DNA from: Micromonospora sp. R77
GTDB lineage: Bacteria > Actinomycetota > Actinomycetes > Mycobacteriales > Micromonosporaceae
Assembly: GCF_022747945.1 (NCBI RefSeq)
Contig: NZ_JALDST010000001.1
Coordinates: 3,472,001-3,536,000, forward strand
Direction: 5' to 3'
DNA: 64,000 nt
Shown: positions 16,756 through 26,354 of the stretch, piece after piece
How the letters are laid out: each line of letters begins with the position of its first letter
Position numbering within the stretch: position 1 is the stretch's first letter
Made by a program: the position numbers and the translations under genes
Notes under the pieces: model-generated
Databases searched by the model: none
What the model saw: only the letters and a program-made list of their open reading frames with translations
What the model was told of the DNA's origin: nothing

Positions 16756-18543
16756 ATGAGACCACTCGACCCCTCCCGCCGCCGCTTCCTCACCCTCACC
16801 GCCGCGTCGGCGGCTTCGCTGACCGCCCTCGGGCTCCCCGCGCTGCCGGCCTCGGCCGCGCCCGCCGGTACCGGGGAGAGCAGCGACCCCGACTTCGGGC
16901 CGAACGTCTTCGTCTACGACCCGACCACCCCGGTCGAGGAGATCCAGTCCACCCTGGACCGGCTCTTCACCGCGCAGGAACACAACGAGATGGGCACCGA
17001 CCGCTACGCCGTGCTCTTCAAGCCCGGCCGCTACGAGGTCAATGCGAAGCTCGGCTACTACACGACCGTGGCCGGCCTCGGCAGCCACCCCGACGACGTC
17101 GAGATCCACGGCGCGGTACGCGTCGTCGGCCAGGCCGACCCCAACTCGCCGGCCGGCATCTCCGCCCTGACCAACTTCTGGCGCTCCGCCGAGAACCTCG
17201 CGGTCACCCCCACCGACTGGTCGAACCAGTGGGCCGTCTCCCAGGCCTCCCCGATGCGCCGGGTGCACATCAAGGGCATCCTCTGGCTGGAACCGGGCAA
17301 CGGCGGCTACTCCAGCGGTGGCTACCTCGCCGACTGCAAGGTGGACGGCATCACCATCAACGGCTCGCAGCAGCAGTGGCTCACCCGGGACAGCGAGCTG
17401 GGCGGCGACTGGACCAACGGGGTCTGGAACCAGGTCTTCTCCGGCGTGCTCGGCGCGCCCGCCCAGGGCTTCCCGAACCCGCCGTACACCACGCTGGCGA
17501 CCAGCCCGGTGATCCGGGAGAAGCCGTACCTCTTCGTCGACCAGGCGGGGGCCTGGCGGGTGGCCGTGCCGGCGCTCCGCCACGACACGACCGGCACCAC
17601 CTGGGCCACCGGTGACCGGCCGGTGCCGTCGCTGTCGCTGGCCGACTTCTTCATCGCCGAGCCGACCGACTCCGCCCAGAAGATCAACCAGGAGCTGTCC
17701 AAGGGTCGGCACCTGCTGCTCACCCCGGGCGTCTACCACCTGGACCGGGCGCTGCGGGTCAAGCGCCCGGACACCGTCGTGCTCGGCCTCGGCATGCCGA
17801 GCCTCAGCCCGACCGGCGGTGACGCCGCCCTGCGGATCGAGGACGTCGACGGCGTCCGGATCGCCGGGGTGCTGGTCGACGCCGGGCCGGTCGAGTCCGA
17901 GGTGCTGGTCGAGGTCGGCAGGCGCAACAGCCACCGCAACCACGCGGCCGACCCGATCTCGCTCCAGGACGTCTTCTTCCGGATCGGCGGCCCCGGCGTC
18001 GGCAGGGCCGGCACCAGCCTGGTGGTCAACGCCCGGCACACCATCCTGGACAACATCTGGGCCTGGCGCGGCGACCACGGCAACGGCATCGGCTGGACCG
18101 AGAACACCGGCGGCACCGGCGTGCTGGTCAACGGCGACGACGTGACCGCGTACGGGCTCTTCGTCGAGCACTACCAGCGGTGGCAGACCGTCTGGACCGG
18201 TGAGCGCGGGCGCACCGTCTTCTACCAGAGCGAACTGCCCTACGACCCGCCGAGCCAGGCCGCGTGGCGCAGCCCGACCGGGAACGGCTGGGCCTCCTAC
18301 AAGGTGGCCGACGGCGTGCGCGAGCACGAGGCGTGGGGGCTCGGCGTCTACTCGTACTTCAACCAGGGCGTCGACATCCGCTGCGACCGGGCGATCGAGG
18401 TGCCCCGCCGGGCGGGGGTGCGGATCCACGACGCGGTCACCGTCTTCCTGGACGGCAGCGGTGGCATCGAACGGACCGTGAACGAGGCCGGCACCCCCGT
18501 CGTCGGCTCGTACGGGACCAGCCCGGTGGTCAGCTACCCCTGA
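16756..18543 (+). CDS. Tat-exported parallel beta-helix protein, probable glycan-active enzyme
   Basis: A 595-residue secreted protein with a twin-arginine signal (SRRRFLTL at 7-14, cleavage near ASAAPAG). The body matches a family often named coagulation factor 5/8 type or adenylyl cyclase protein in Streptomyces: FGPNVFVYDPTTPVEEIQS, DRYAVLFKPGRYEVNAKLGY, GSQQQWLTRDSEL, HLLLTPGVYHLDRALRVKRP and RTVFYQSELPYDPP. The repeated short strands indicate a right-handed beta-helix, as in polysaccharide lyases and hydrolases; catalytic residues are not identified. A CebR-type operator upstream suggests expression on an oligosaccharide. It appears monocistronic. Confidence 0.75.
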   Translation: MRPLDPSRRRFLTLTAASAASLTALGLPALPASAAPAGTGESSDPDFGPNVFVYDPTTPVEEIQSTLDRLFTAQEHNEMGTDRYAVLFKPGRYEVNAKLGYYTTVAGLGSHPDDVEIHGAVRVVGQADPNSPAGISALTNFWRSAENLAVTPTDWSNQWAVSQASPMRRVHIKGILWLEPGNGGYSSGGYLADCKVDGITINGSQQQWLTRDSELGGDWTNGVWNQVFSGVLGAPAQGFPNPPYTTLATSPVIREKPYLFVDQAGAWRVAVPALRHDTTGTTWATGDRPVPSLSLADFFIAEPTDSAQKINQELSKGRHLLLTPGVYHLDRALRVKRPDTVVLGLGMPSLSPTGGDAALRIEDVDGVRIAGVLVDAGPVESEVLVEVGRRNSHRNHAADPISLQDVFFRIGGPGVGRAGTSLVVNARHTILDNIWAWRGDHGNGIGWTENTGGTGVLVNGDDVTAYGLFVEHYQRWQTVWTGERGRTVFYQSELPYDPPSQAAWRSPTGNGWASYKVADGVREHEAWGLGVYSYFNQGVDIRCDRAIEVPRRAGVRIHDAVTVFLDGSGGIERTVNEAGTPVVGSYGTSPVVSYP

Positions 18544-18763
18544 TCCACGGCACCCGATCGGCCGCTCCCTGTAACGAAAAGTCGTCCGAAAGCGCTGCGC
18601 CCGTCGACCCGTGCCGGATCGGGTAGCCGGTCATAGGCTCCGTCCTGTCTCGATGACCGGTTCCTCACGGCCGCCGGGCACCGGACACGAACGAGGGGGC
18701 GGGTCCGGCACCGGCCGTCGTCGATGTCCGGACAGCGCTGCGGGATCGATCCGACACCATATC

Positions 18764-18792
18764 GGCGGCCGGCGGGGAACCCGCCGGCCGCC
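18764..18792. terminator. Hairpin between convergent genes
   Basis: A perfect 13-bp stem (18764-18776 with 18780-18792) and a GAA loop. It lies in the 276-base gap between the beta-helix gene and the convergent clpP gene; nothing else in the gap looks functional. Confidence 0.6.
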
Positions 18793-18819
18793 CCCGTGCC
18801 GGCCGGCAGGCCCCGGGCG

Positions 18820-19419
18820 TCAGACCGGCAACTGCTCCGCGCGGCTGAGCACCCGGTCGATCAGGCCGTAGTCGCGGGCCTGCTCGGCGGTGAACCAGCG
18901 GTCCCGGTCCCAGTCACGCTGGATCTCGTCCAGCGTGCGCCCGCTGTGCTCGGCGATCAACTCCTGCATGGTGCGCTTCACGTGCAGCATGTTCTCCGCC
19001 TGGATGGTGATGTCCGCGGCGGTGCCACCCATCCCGCCGGACGGCTGGTGCATCATGATCCGCGAGTGGGGGAGCGCGAAGCGCTTGCCGGCCGCGCCCC
19101 CGGAGAGCAGGAACTGCCCCATCGAGCCGGCGAACCCCAGCGCCAGGGTGCCCACGTCGTTCTTCACGTAGCGCATGGTGTCGTAGACGGCCATGCCGGC
19201 GCTGACCGAGCCGCCCGGTGAGTTGATGTAGAGGTAGATGTCCCGGTCCGGGTCCTCGGCGGCCAGCAGCAGGATCTGCGCACAGATCTGGTTCGCCGAG
19301 GCGTCGGTGACCTCGGTGCCGAGGAAGATGATCCGCTCCCGGAGCAGCCGTTCGAAGACCTGGTCGCCGAAGGACGGCTGCCCGCCGTCCAGCATCCGGA
19401 TGTCGTACCCGATCATCAT
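18820..19419 (-). CDS. ClpP-family protease subunit
   Basis: A 199-residue ClpP-like protein. GQPSFGDQVFERLLRERI and DIYLYINSPGGSVSAGMAVYD are family segments. The catalytic Ser is in GFAGSMGQFLL (Ser99), the His in RIMMHQP (His124) and the Asp in DWDRDRWFTAEQA (about 171). It forms the proteolytic chamber of Clp ATPase complexes. It is encoded alone rather than as the usual actinobacterial clpP1P2 pair, so it is probably an additional paralog. The ATG pair at 19419/19416 is used; a longer start at 19452 is possible. It lies 130 bases downstream of a ClgR-like regulator on the same strand. Confidence 0.88.
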   Translation of the reverse strand: MMIGYDIRMLDGGQPSFGDQVFERLLRERIIFLGTEVTDASANQICAQILLLAAEDPDRDIYLYINSPGGSVSAGMAVYDTMRYVKNDVGTLALGFAGSMGQFLLSGGAAGKRFALPHSRIMMHQPSGGMGGTAADITIQAENMLHVKRTMQELIAEHSGRTLDEIQRDWDRDRWFTAEQARDYGLIDRVLSRAEQLPV

Positions 19420-19549
19420 GACCGCCTTCCACGCGGCCGGCGGGCGATCCACCGCCCGGGGAACCGGCGGTTTCCAGCCTGCGCCGGCCCGGCGGCCCGG
19501 CCCAGCGATTCTGCCCGCCGCAGATCGGCCGTGGGCAGAACCGCGCGGC

Positions 19550-20218
19550 CTACGCGGCGGTCGCGCGCCGTCGGCCCGCCCGGGCCCGTCGCCTTGCCAG
19601 CGCTCCCGAGGTACGCGGACGGCGGCGGACGGTCGGCACGGAGGCGATCAGCCGCACCCGCAGGCCCGCCCCGCCCACGGTCGTGCCGAGGAAGCCACCT
19701 GGGCCGCCCGCGAGCACGACGTGCCCGTCCAGCGGGGCCGTGCCGATGTGGTGCCCCGCCGTGCCGCTGCGGTGTCGCGCCGCGTCGCCCGGGCCCGCCA
19801 GGTGCCGCACCTCGCGGGCGAGGTCCAGCAGGTGTCCGGTGCCCCGGGCCGGTGCCACGTCGACGGGCGGCAGCGCGCCGTCGGGGTGGAAGCCGATCCG
19901 CAGGCGGGGGCCGGCGGTGTCGCCCCGGGCGACCGGCACCCGGTCCGCGCGGACGGTCGACACGGAGCCGGCGGGAACCCGCCGTTCGACCCGGCGCAGC
20001 TCGTCGCGGGCCTCCTCGAGCAGGTCGGAGAGATGGATGCCGAGCGCCCGGCAGATCGCCGCCAGGATTTCGGAGGAGGCCTCCTTGCGCCCGCGTTCGA
20101 CCTCGGACAGGTAGGGCAGCGAGACCCCGGCCGCCGCGGCGACCTCGCGGAGCGTGCGGCCCTGCCGCAGTCGGACCCGGCGCAGCACTCCGCCGATCAC
20201 CCGTCGCAGCAACGACAT
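19550..20218 (-). CDS. ClgR/PopR-like XRE regulator
   Basis: A 222-residue regulator with a helix-turn-helix in residues about 12-70 ([20 protein letters not shown], then [20 protein letters not shown]), nearly the ClgR/PopR signature of actinobacteria, which activates clp protease genes and is itself degraded by ClpP. The C-terminal 130 residues are Arg/Gly-rich and not recognised; ClgR proteins are usually shorter. GAGGAGG precedes ATG 20218, preferred over 20260. The adjacent clpP gene is the likely target. Confidence 0.78.
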   Translation of the reverse strand: MSLLRRVIGGVLRRVRLRQGRTLREVAAAAGVSLPYLSEVERGRKEASSEILAAICRALGIHLSDLLEEARDELRRVERRVPAGSVSTVRADRVPVARGDTAGPRLRIGFHPDGALPPVDVAPARGTGHLLDLAREVRHLAGPGDAARHRSGTAGHHIGTAPLDGHVVLAGGPGGFLGTTVGGAGLRVRLIASVPTVRRRPRTSGALARRRARAGRRRATAA

Positions 20219-20373
20219 GCGGGCCTCCTCGCGGTCGGCGTCCCGGGACACCCCCATCATGCCCGCTGACCGTCCCGCCCACCGACCCGCTGCGCCACCC
20301 GGGCGTGCGGAATCTCCACCAACGGCTATGTTGTGCTCGTGCAGGCGACGGCGAGGTCGGGACAGGTCCCGCG

Positions 20374-21390
20374 GTGATCCACTTTCCGGCCCAGCGGCGT
20401 GGCCCGCTCAGCGCGTTGAGTCTGCGCCTGGCCGCCGCCCTCGGACTGGTCCTGCTCACCGTCCTGGTGGTCTACCTCGACCGGGACGGCTACCGGGACG
20501 TCGACGAGAACGGGCTGACCCTGCTCGACTGCGCCTACTACGCGGTGGTCACCCTCTCGACCACCGGATACGGCGACATCACCCCGTTCGCCCAGTCGGC
20601 CCGCCTGGTCAACGTCCTGTTCATCACCCCGGCCCGGGTGCTCTTCCTGATCATCCTGGTCGGCACCACCCTGGAAGTCCTGACCGAGCAGTACCGGACC
20701 GGCCGTCGCCTGTCGCGGTGGAGGAGAACCGTGAAGGACCACGTCATCATCTGCGGCTACGGCACGAAGGGCCGCAGCGCGGTCTCCGCCCTGCTGGAGA
20801 ACGGCCTGGACAAGTCGCGGATCGTGGTGGTGGAGCGCAGCGGCACCGCCCTGCGCCAGGCCACCTCGGCCGGGCTGGTCGCCATCGAGGGCTCGGCGAC
20901 CCGGTCGGCGGTGCTGGAGCAGGCCCACGTGCGGACCGCCAAGTCGGTGATCATCGCGACCGACAGCGACGACGCCTCGGTGCTGGTGGCGCTCACCGTC
21001 CGGCAGCTCACCGCCGGCCAGGTCCGGATCATCGCGGCGGTACGCGAGGCGGAGAACGCCCCCCTGCTCAAGCAGAGCGGCGCGCACCACGTCATCGTCT
21101 CCTCGGCCACCGCCGGCCGGCTGCTCGGCCTCTCCACCTCCGCCCCGCCGCTGATCGACGTGGTGGAGGATCTGCTCACCCCCGGGCAGGGCATGGCGCT
21201 GGCGATGCGTTCCGCCGAACGCGACGAGGTCGGTCGCTCCCCGCGCGAGCTGGAGTCGCTGGTCATCGCCCTGGTCCGCCGGGGCAAGGTGGTCGCCCTC
21301 AACGACCGCGCCGGCGCGGTCATCGAGACCGGCGACATGCTCGTCCACGTCCGCGACGACCGCCCCCAGTCAACGACGACCGCCCCCTGA
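20374..21390 (+). CDS. Potassium channel protein with RCK (TrkA-N) domain
   Basis: A 338-residue protein with a first TM near 14-34, the selectivity filter TTGYGD at 63-68 (followed by ITPF), a second TM near 78-96, and a cytoplasmic RCK domain starting [19 protein letters not shown] with a Rossmann GYGTKG loop. It forms a ligand-gated K+ channel. A C-terminal TrkA-C-like part ends the protein. GTG 20374 is chosen because it directly precedes the first hydrophobic segment; the upstream reading frame is Arg/Pro-rich noise. Confidence 0.88.
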   Translation: MIHFPAQRRGPLSALSLRLAAALGLVLLTVLVVYLDRDGYRDVDENGLTLLDCAYYAVVTLSTTGYGDITPFAQSARLVNVLFITPARVLFLIILVGTTLEVLTEQYRTGRRLSRWRRTVKDHVIICGYGTKGRSAVSALLENGLDKSRIVVVERSGTALRQATSAGLVAIEGSATRSAVLEQAHVRTAKSVIIATDSDDASVLVALTVRQLTAGQVRIIAAVREAENAPLLKQSGAHHVIVSSATAGRLLGLSTSAPPLIDVVEDLLTPGQGMALAMRSAERDEVGRSPRELESLVIALVRRGKVVALNDRAGAVIETGDMLVHVRDDRPQSTTTAP

Positions 21391-21420
21391 CCCGCCCGCC
21401 ACCCCCGCGCCGCCCGCCGC

Positions 21421-21480
21421 CCGCACGGGTCCCGCGCCGCGCGCCGCCCGCACGGGTCCCGCGCCGCGCGCCGCCCGCAC
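21421..21480. repeat. 27-bp GC-only tandem repeat, about 2.5 copies
   Basis: The element CACGGGTCCCGCGCCGCG recurs with a 27-base period (starts at 21424, 21451 and a partial third at 21478). It is non-coding, directly after the potassium channel gene, and abuts the 58-bp palindrome. Confidence 0.85.
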
Positions 21481-21486
21481 GGGGTC

Positions 21487-21544
21487 CACTTTCACGGAAA
21501 GAGTGGTCATTCCCCGGGGAATGACCACTCTTTCCGTGAAAGTG
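21487..21544. repeat. 58-bp perfect palindrome, copy A of an intergenic family
   Basis: A perfect palindrome of two 29-base arms with no loop, centred between 21515 and 21516, between the convergent potassium channel and korB genes. The outer part contains CACTTTCACGGAAAGAGTG, which recurs in copies B (31602), C (38100) and a degenerate D (44687). It probably works as a bidirectional terminator and belongs to a dispersed family with a GTGCG-GGATCT-G boundary. Confidence 0.9.
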
Positions 21545-21621
21545 CGTGGATCTCGGCGCGTGCGGTCTGGTGTCAACGTGCGTTGATCTTGGCGGGTGGG
21601 TCGTCGGCGGTCAGGGGCGGG

Positions 21622-22656
21622 TCAGCTGATCCGCCAGGTGTCGCCGCTGGACAGGAGGGCGGCGAGCTGCTGCTCGGGGGTCTCGGTGACGCTGGCCCGG
21701 GCCGTGGCGACCTGCTCCTGCACCACGCTGTCGTACGACGGGCGGTCGACCGAGCGGAACACGCCGATCGGGGTGTTCCGCAGGTCGAGGCCGGGCAGCC
21801 GGGACAGTGCGAACGCGTACGCCGGGTCGGCGACCGTCGCGTCGTGCACGACGATCTCCTCGGGGCGTACCGAGGCGGTCTCCCGGACCTCCAGGCCGAA
21901 GCCGCCCGGCGGGTGGACGACGCAGAACTGCCCGTCCTTGCCGAACGTGATCGGCTGCCCGTGCTCCAGCCGGATCAGGAAGTCGTCCCGGGTGCCCGGC
22001 TCCTTGAGCTGCTCGAACGCGCCGTCGTTGAAGATGTTGCAGTTCTGGTAGATCTCCACGAACGCCGAACCCTGGTGCTCGGCGGCGGCCCGCAGCACCG
22101 ACTGGAGGTGCTTGCGGTCCGAGTCGATGGTCCGGCCGACGAAGGTGGCCTCCGCGCCGAGCGCCAGCGACAGCGGGTTGAACGGGGCGTCCGCCGAACC
22201 GACCGGGGTCGACTTGGTGATCTTGCCGACCTCGGAGGTCGGGGAGTACTGACCCTTGGTCAGGCCGTAGATCCGGTTGTTGAAGAGCAGGATCTTCAGG
22301 TTGACGTTGCGGCGCAGCGCGTGGATCAGGTGGTTGCCGCCGATGGAGAGCGCGTCACCGTCACCGGTGACCACCCAGACCGACAGGTCCGGCCGGGACA
22401 CCGACAGGCCGGTGGCGATCGCCGGGGCGCGACCGTGGATCGAGTGCATCCCGTACGTGTTCATGTAGTACGGGAAGCGCGACGAGCAGCCGATCCCGGA
22501 GACGAAGACGATGTTCTCGCGCGGGATGTTCAGCTCCGGCATGAACTGCTGCACGGCGGCGAGGATCGCGTAGTCGCCGCAGCCGGGGCACCAGCGCACC
22601 TCCTGGTCGGACTTGAAGTCCTTGGCGGTGAGCTTGAGGGTGACGGGCTCAGACAT
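21622..22656 (-). CDS. korB: 2-oxoacid:ferredoxin oxidoreductase, beta subunit
   Basis: A 344-residue thiamine-diphosphate-binding subunit. RWCPGCGDYAILAAVQQF carries the conserved CPGCG, FVSGIGCSSRFPYYMNTYG the second Cys region, and VVTGDGDALSIGGNHL the TPP-binding GDG motif. With the alpha subunit it oxidatively decarboxylates 2-oxoglutarate (KorAB type) using ferredoxin as electron acceptor. The start overlaps the korA stop by 8 bases. In actinobacteria KorAB serves as an alternative TCA-cycle step. Confidence 0.93.
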   Translation of the reverse strand: MSEPVTLKLTAKDFKSDQEVRWCPGCGDYAILAAVQQFMPELNIPRENIVFVSGIGCSSRFPYYMNTYGMHSIHGRAPAIATGLSVSRPDLSVWVVTGDGDALSIGGNHLIHALRRNVNLKILLFNNRIYGLTKGQYSPTSEVGKITKSTPVGSADAPFNPLSLALGAEATFVGRTIDSDRKHLQSVLRAAAEHQGSAFVEIYQNCNIFNDGAFEQLKEPGTRDDFLIRLEHGQPITFGKDGQFCVVHPPGGFGLEVRETASVRPEEIVVHDATVADPAYAFALSRLPGLDLRNTPIGVFRSVDRPSYDSVVQEQVATARASVTETPEQQLAALLSSGDTWRIS

Positions 22657-24493
22657 TCTTCAGGACCTCTTCCAGCATCGTCTCCAGCTCGACGGCCGTG
22701 AACGGCAGACCGCGGACCTGGTTGTAGCCGATCGCGTCCACCAGGTACTTCGCCCGGATCACCTGGGCGAGCTGGCCGAGGTTCATCTCCGGGACGACCA
22801 CCCGGTCGTACGCCCGCAGCACCTCGCCGAGGTTGGCCGGCATCGGCGAGAGGTGGCGCAGGTGCGCCTGGGCGACGGCGAGCCCGCGCTGGCGCAGCCC
22901 CCGGCAGGCCGCACCGATCGGCCCGTACGTGGAGCCCCAGCCGAGCACCAGCACCCGGGCGGTGCCGTCCGGGTCCTCCACCTCGACGTCCGGCACCGGG
23001 ATCGTCTCGATCCGGGCCGCCCGGGTCCGCACCATGAAGTCGTGGTTCGCCGGGTCGTACGAGATGTCACCGGTCTTGTCGGCCTTCTCCAGGCCACCGA
23101 TGCGGTGCTCCAGCCCGGGGGTGCCCGGGACGGCCCACGGTCGGGCCAGGGTCTGCGGGTCCCGCAGGTAGGGCAGGAAGGTGCCGTCCTCGCCGTTGGG
23201 CTCGGTGGCGAACTCCACCCGCAGGTCGGGCAGGCTCTCCACGTCGGGCAGCAGCCACGGCTCGGAACCGTTGGCGACGTAGTTGTCCGACAGCAGGATG
23301 ACCGGGGTGCGGTAGGTCAGCGCGATCCGCGCCGCCTCCAGGGCCGCGTGGAAGCAGTCCGACGGCGACTTCGGCGCGATCACCGCGACCGGGGCCTCGC
23401 CGTGCCGGCCGTGCAGCGCCATGTTCAGGTCGGCCTGCTCGGTCTTGGTCGGCATGCCCGTCGAGGGCCCGGCCCGCTGCACGTCCACCACGACCAGCGG
23501 CAGCTCCAGGGCCACCGCCAGCGAGATGGTCTCGCTCTTGAGCGCCACGCCGGGACCGCTGGTGGTGGTGACGCCGAGTGCGCCGCCGTAGGAGGCGCCC
23601 AGCGCCGCGCCGACCGCAGCGATCTCGTCCTCGGCCTGCATGGTGACGACACCGAACCGCTTGTGCTTGCTCAGCTCGTGCAGGATGTCCGACGCCGGGG
23701 TGATCGGATAGGCCCCGAGGAACACCGGCAGGCCGGAGCGGACCCCGGCGGCCACCAGACCCAGCGACAGCGCCGCGTTGCCGGTGATGTTCCGGTAGGT
23801 GCCCGGCAGCATCTTGGCCGGTTTCACCTCGTACCGGACGGAGAAGTTCTCGGTGGTCTCGCCGAAGTTCCAGCCGGCCCGGAAGGCGGCCACGTTCGCC
23901 GCGACCAGCTCCGGCCGGGCGGCGAACTTGCGCTCCAGGAACCGCAGCGTGGACTCGTACGGCCGGGAGTACATCCAGGACAGCAGGCCGAGGGCGAACA
24001 TGTTCTTGGCCCGTTCGGCGTCCTTCTTGGACACGTCCTGCTCGGCCAGCGCGCCGACCGTCATCGAGGTCAGCGCCACCGGGTGCACCACGTAACCGGC
24101 GAGCGAGTCGTCGTCCAGCGGACTGGTCGCGTAACCCACCTTGGCCAGGTTGCGCCGGGTGAACTCGTCGGTGTTGACGATGATGTCGGCCCCGCGCGGC
24201 AGGTCGGCCAGGTTGGCCTTCAGCGCCGCCGGGTTCATCGCCACCAGCACGTTCGGCGCGTCGCCGGGGGTCAGGATGTCGTAGTCGGCGAAGTGCACCT
24301 GGAAGCTCGACACACCCGGCAGGGTGCCGGCGGGTGCCCGGATCTCCGCCGGGAAGTTCGGCAACGTGGAGATGTCGTTGCCCAGCTGCGCCGTCTCCGA
24401 CGTGAACCGGTCCCCGGTCAGCTGCATGCCGTCCCCGGAGTCGCCGGCGAACCGGATGACCACCCGGTCCAGTTGGCGGATCTGCTTGGTCAC
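22649..24493 (-). CDS. korA: 2-oxoacid:ferredoxin oxidoreductase, alpha/gamma fusion subunit
   Basis: A 614-residue protein. The N-terminal gamma domain begins RVVIRFAGDSGDGMQLTGDR, and the alpha (pyrimidine-binding) domain includes YPITPASDILHELSK and GVTTTSGPGVALKSETISLA with LPLVVVDVQRAGPSTGMPTK. This fused architecture is the usual actinobacterial KorA. It pairs with KorB to form the 2-oxoglutarate:ferredoxin oxidoreductase. GTG 24493 is the start. Upstream lies a pair of 47-base direct repeats spaced at 60 bases. Confidence 0.93.
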   Translation of the reverse strand: MTKQIRQLDRVVIRFAGDSGDGMQLTGDRFTSETAQLGNDISTLPNFPAEIRAPAGTLPGVSSFQVHFADYDILTPGDAPNVLVAMNPAALKANLADLPRGADIIVNTDEFTRRNLAKVGYATSPLDDDSLAGYVVHPVALTSMTVGALAEQDVSKKDAERAKNMFALGLLSWMYSRPYESTLRFLERKFAARPELVAANVAAFRAGWNFGETTENFSVRYEVKPAKMLPGTYRNITGNAALSLGLVAAGVRSGLPVFLGAYPITPASDILHELSKHKRFGVVTMQAEDEIAAVGAALGASYGGALGVTTTSGPGVALKSETISLAVALELPLVVVDVQRAGPSTGMPTKTEQADLNMALHGRHGEAPVAVIAPKSPSDCFHAALEAARIALTYRTPVILLSDNYVANGSEPWLLPDVESLPDLRVEFATEPNGEDGTFLPYLRDPQTLARPWAVPGTPGLEHRIGGLEKADKTGDISYDPANHDFMVRTRAARIETIPVPDVEVEDPDGTARVLVLGWGSTYGPIGAACRGLRQRGLAVAQAHLRHLSPMPANLGEVLRAYDRVVVPEMNLGQLAQVIRAKYLVDAIGYNQVRGLPFTAVELETMLEEVLKNV

Positions 24494-24895
24494 TGTGCCA
24501 CCTTCGTTCGCGCCTGCGGGGCTCGCAGAACCGGCTCACTCCTCGCGCTCACCGAACTGACTGGAGTTCGCGACTGCGGGGCTCGCAGAACCGGCTCACT
24601 CCTCGCGCTCACGCCTGCACCTCGCTTCGTTCCGCGCCGACGCAGGGGCGGCTGAACATGATGGCGACCCAGCCTTGCCCGGCCACGTGACCTCCTTGAC
24701 GCGACGCCGTGCCGGTCCGCCCACAGGTGGCCCGGCTTGCTCCGTTCCTCACGTCAGAGCCTACGTCGCGCCGTTAGGGCCGCCTTAGTGGAGGTCCGAC
24801 GTGTGGGACCCGATCGGGCGGGTGTATGCCCGGCTTTCGGGCGTTTAGTACCACCAGCCGTAACCCAGATCACCGCACGTTGGGAGATCGACGCG
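24494..24895. other. Gene-free region before korA with a repeat pair
   Basis: No gene. The region carries the 60-base-period direct repeat described separately and otherwise GC-rich sequence that includes the korA promoter region and the 3' flank of the surface-protein gene. CGCGACGCCG-type runs are present but no clear promoter or riboswitch is visible to me. Confidence 0.5.
24506..24612. repeat. Two 47-base direct repeats with 60-base period
   Basis: Positions 24506-24552 and 24566-24612 are identical except for one base (cgcctg versus cgactg). Each contains GGGGCTCGCAGAACCGGCTC. On the other strand the unit reads GCGAGGAGTGAGCCGGTTCT, a type of intergenic repeat I recall from Micromonosporaceae. 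It sits right before the korA start. Confidence 0.88.
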
Positions 24896-26354
24896 TCACT
24901 CGGTGCCGGTGGGTGTCGGGGTCGGGTCGGGGGTCGACCCGCTCATCCGGCGGCGCAGCGAGGTGGTGGCCAGCGCCAGGGCGAGCACGACCAGCAACCC
25001 GGAGACCGCGATCAGGGTGATCGCCGTCCGCTGCACCGAGGTGAGTCCGTCGGAGTCATCCCCACCCTGCCCGGCGGCGACCAGCACACCCTGCGACCCG
25101 GTCGGGACCGGCGTGGCCACCGGGGTCGCCCCGGCCGCCGCCGCAGTGATCTTGAAGCTCATCTGCATCTGGCGGGCCCGGCCGCTGCGCGGGTCCAACC
25201 GACCGACCACCGCGCCGGAGAGCGGAGCCATCCGCTGTGCCTCGGGGGTCGCGGAGACGGGCAGTCGCAGGTCGGCGGTCCGGCCGGCCGGCACCTGGCC
25301 GACGTCGCACCGGGTCCGGGTCGCCGTCACGCCGACGCAGCCGGCCGGCAGGCCCGGGACGGTCACCCCGTTCGGCAGGACCACTTCGACCCGGCCGGCG
25401 GCGTCCACCGCGCCGGTGTTGGTCAGGCGTACGGCCAGGGTGCTCGGGCCGCCGCCGATGTCGAAGGCCACCTCGTCGGCGCGGAGCGAGATGCCCGGCA
25501 CCGGGGGGCCGGGCGGGAAGAGCACCGCGAAGCCCTCGTTGTCGGCGGTCGAGCCGCTGACCCCGGGGGCGGTGGCGGTCACCTCGACCGAGCCGCTGAG
25601 CGGCATGGCCCGCCACGCGGTGCCGCTCACGCGTACCTGGACGGTGCTGCTGAACCGGGCACCCGGCGCGGTCGCCCACTCGCCGCACCGGTAGGCGCCG
25701 CCGCCCGCCGCGGCGCAGCCCGGCGTGCCGGCGTCGGTCAGCCCGGCCGGCAGCGTGTAGCCGAGCCGGACCAGCTCCGGCGCGGTGCCGGTGTTCGTGA
25801 CGGTCACCCGCAGGGTGGTGACCGTGCTGTCGGCGTTCCAGTAGGCCGGGGTGAGCGCGACGTCCTCGGTGGTCACCTGCACGCCGAGGTGGCCGACGGG
25901 CTGGCCGGGCGCGGCCGGCGGGACCGTCGGCGGGGCCGGGGCGGGCGGCGGCGGCACCGGCGCGGGCGGAGGTGCCGGTGCGGTGGTGGTCGGCGCCGGG
26001 TTGGCGGGCGCGGTGGTGGTCGGGACCGGCGCCGGTCCCGTCGTCGGCGGGGGCGGCGGGGGCGGGGGCGCCGTGGTCTCCGGGGGGTGCGCTCTCGGTG
26101 GGCGGCGCGGAGGTCGGCGCCGGGGCCGTCGTGGTCGGGTCCCCGGTGGGGGTGGGGTCGGCCGGATCGGCGTCGGGATCGACGGGCGGGTCGTTCACCG
26201 CGGCCACCGCCCCGGTCACCGTGGGTGACGCGGTCGCCCACCCCGGTGCCACCGCGACCGCCGCCGCCAGTCCGACCGACAGCGCTGCGGCGAGCAGTAC
26301 GGAGGTGCGAGGGGCGGAAACCCGCCGGGCCGGGCGTACGCGGGGGCGGGCCAT
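24896..26354 (-). pseudogene. Surface-anchored repeat protein, one extra base in a G6 run
   Basis: Two frames make one gene. The start at 26354 (ATG after GGAGG) gives a signal peptide (TSVLLAAALSVGLAAAVAVA) and a Pro/Thr linker. After a run of six G at 26082-26087 the sense continues in the next frame as TTTAPANPAPTTTAPAPPPA, two or three beta-sandwich DUF11-like domains, and a C-terminal membrane anchor (TAITLIAVSGLLVVLALALA) with a basic tail. Removing one base gives 485 codons with no other stop. It is probably a cell-wall-exposed anchored protein. A sequencing indel or slippage in the G-run are equally compatible. Confidence 0.75.

Noticed and set aside
16756..18543. Adenylyl cyclase, as some relatives are named.
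   Set aside because: The protein is Tat-exported with beta-helix features and no cyclase motif; the name seems to be a misannotation.
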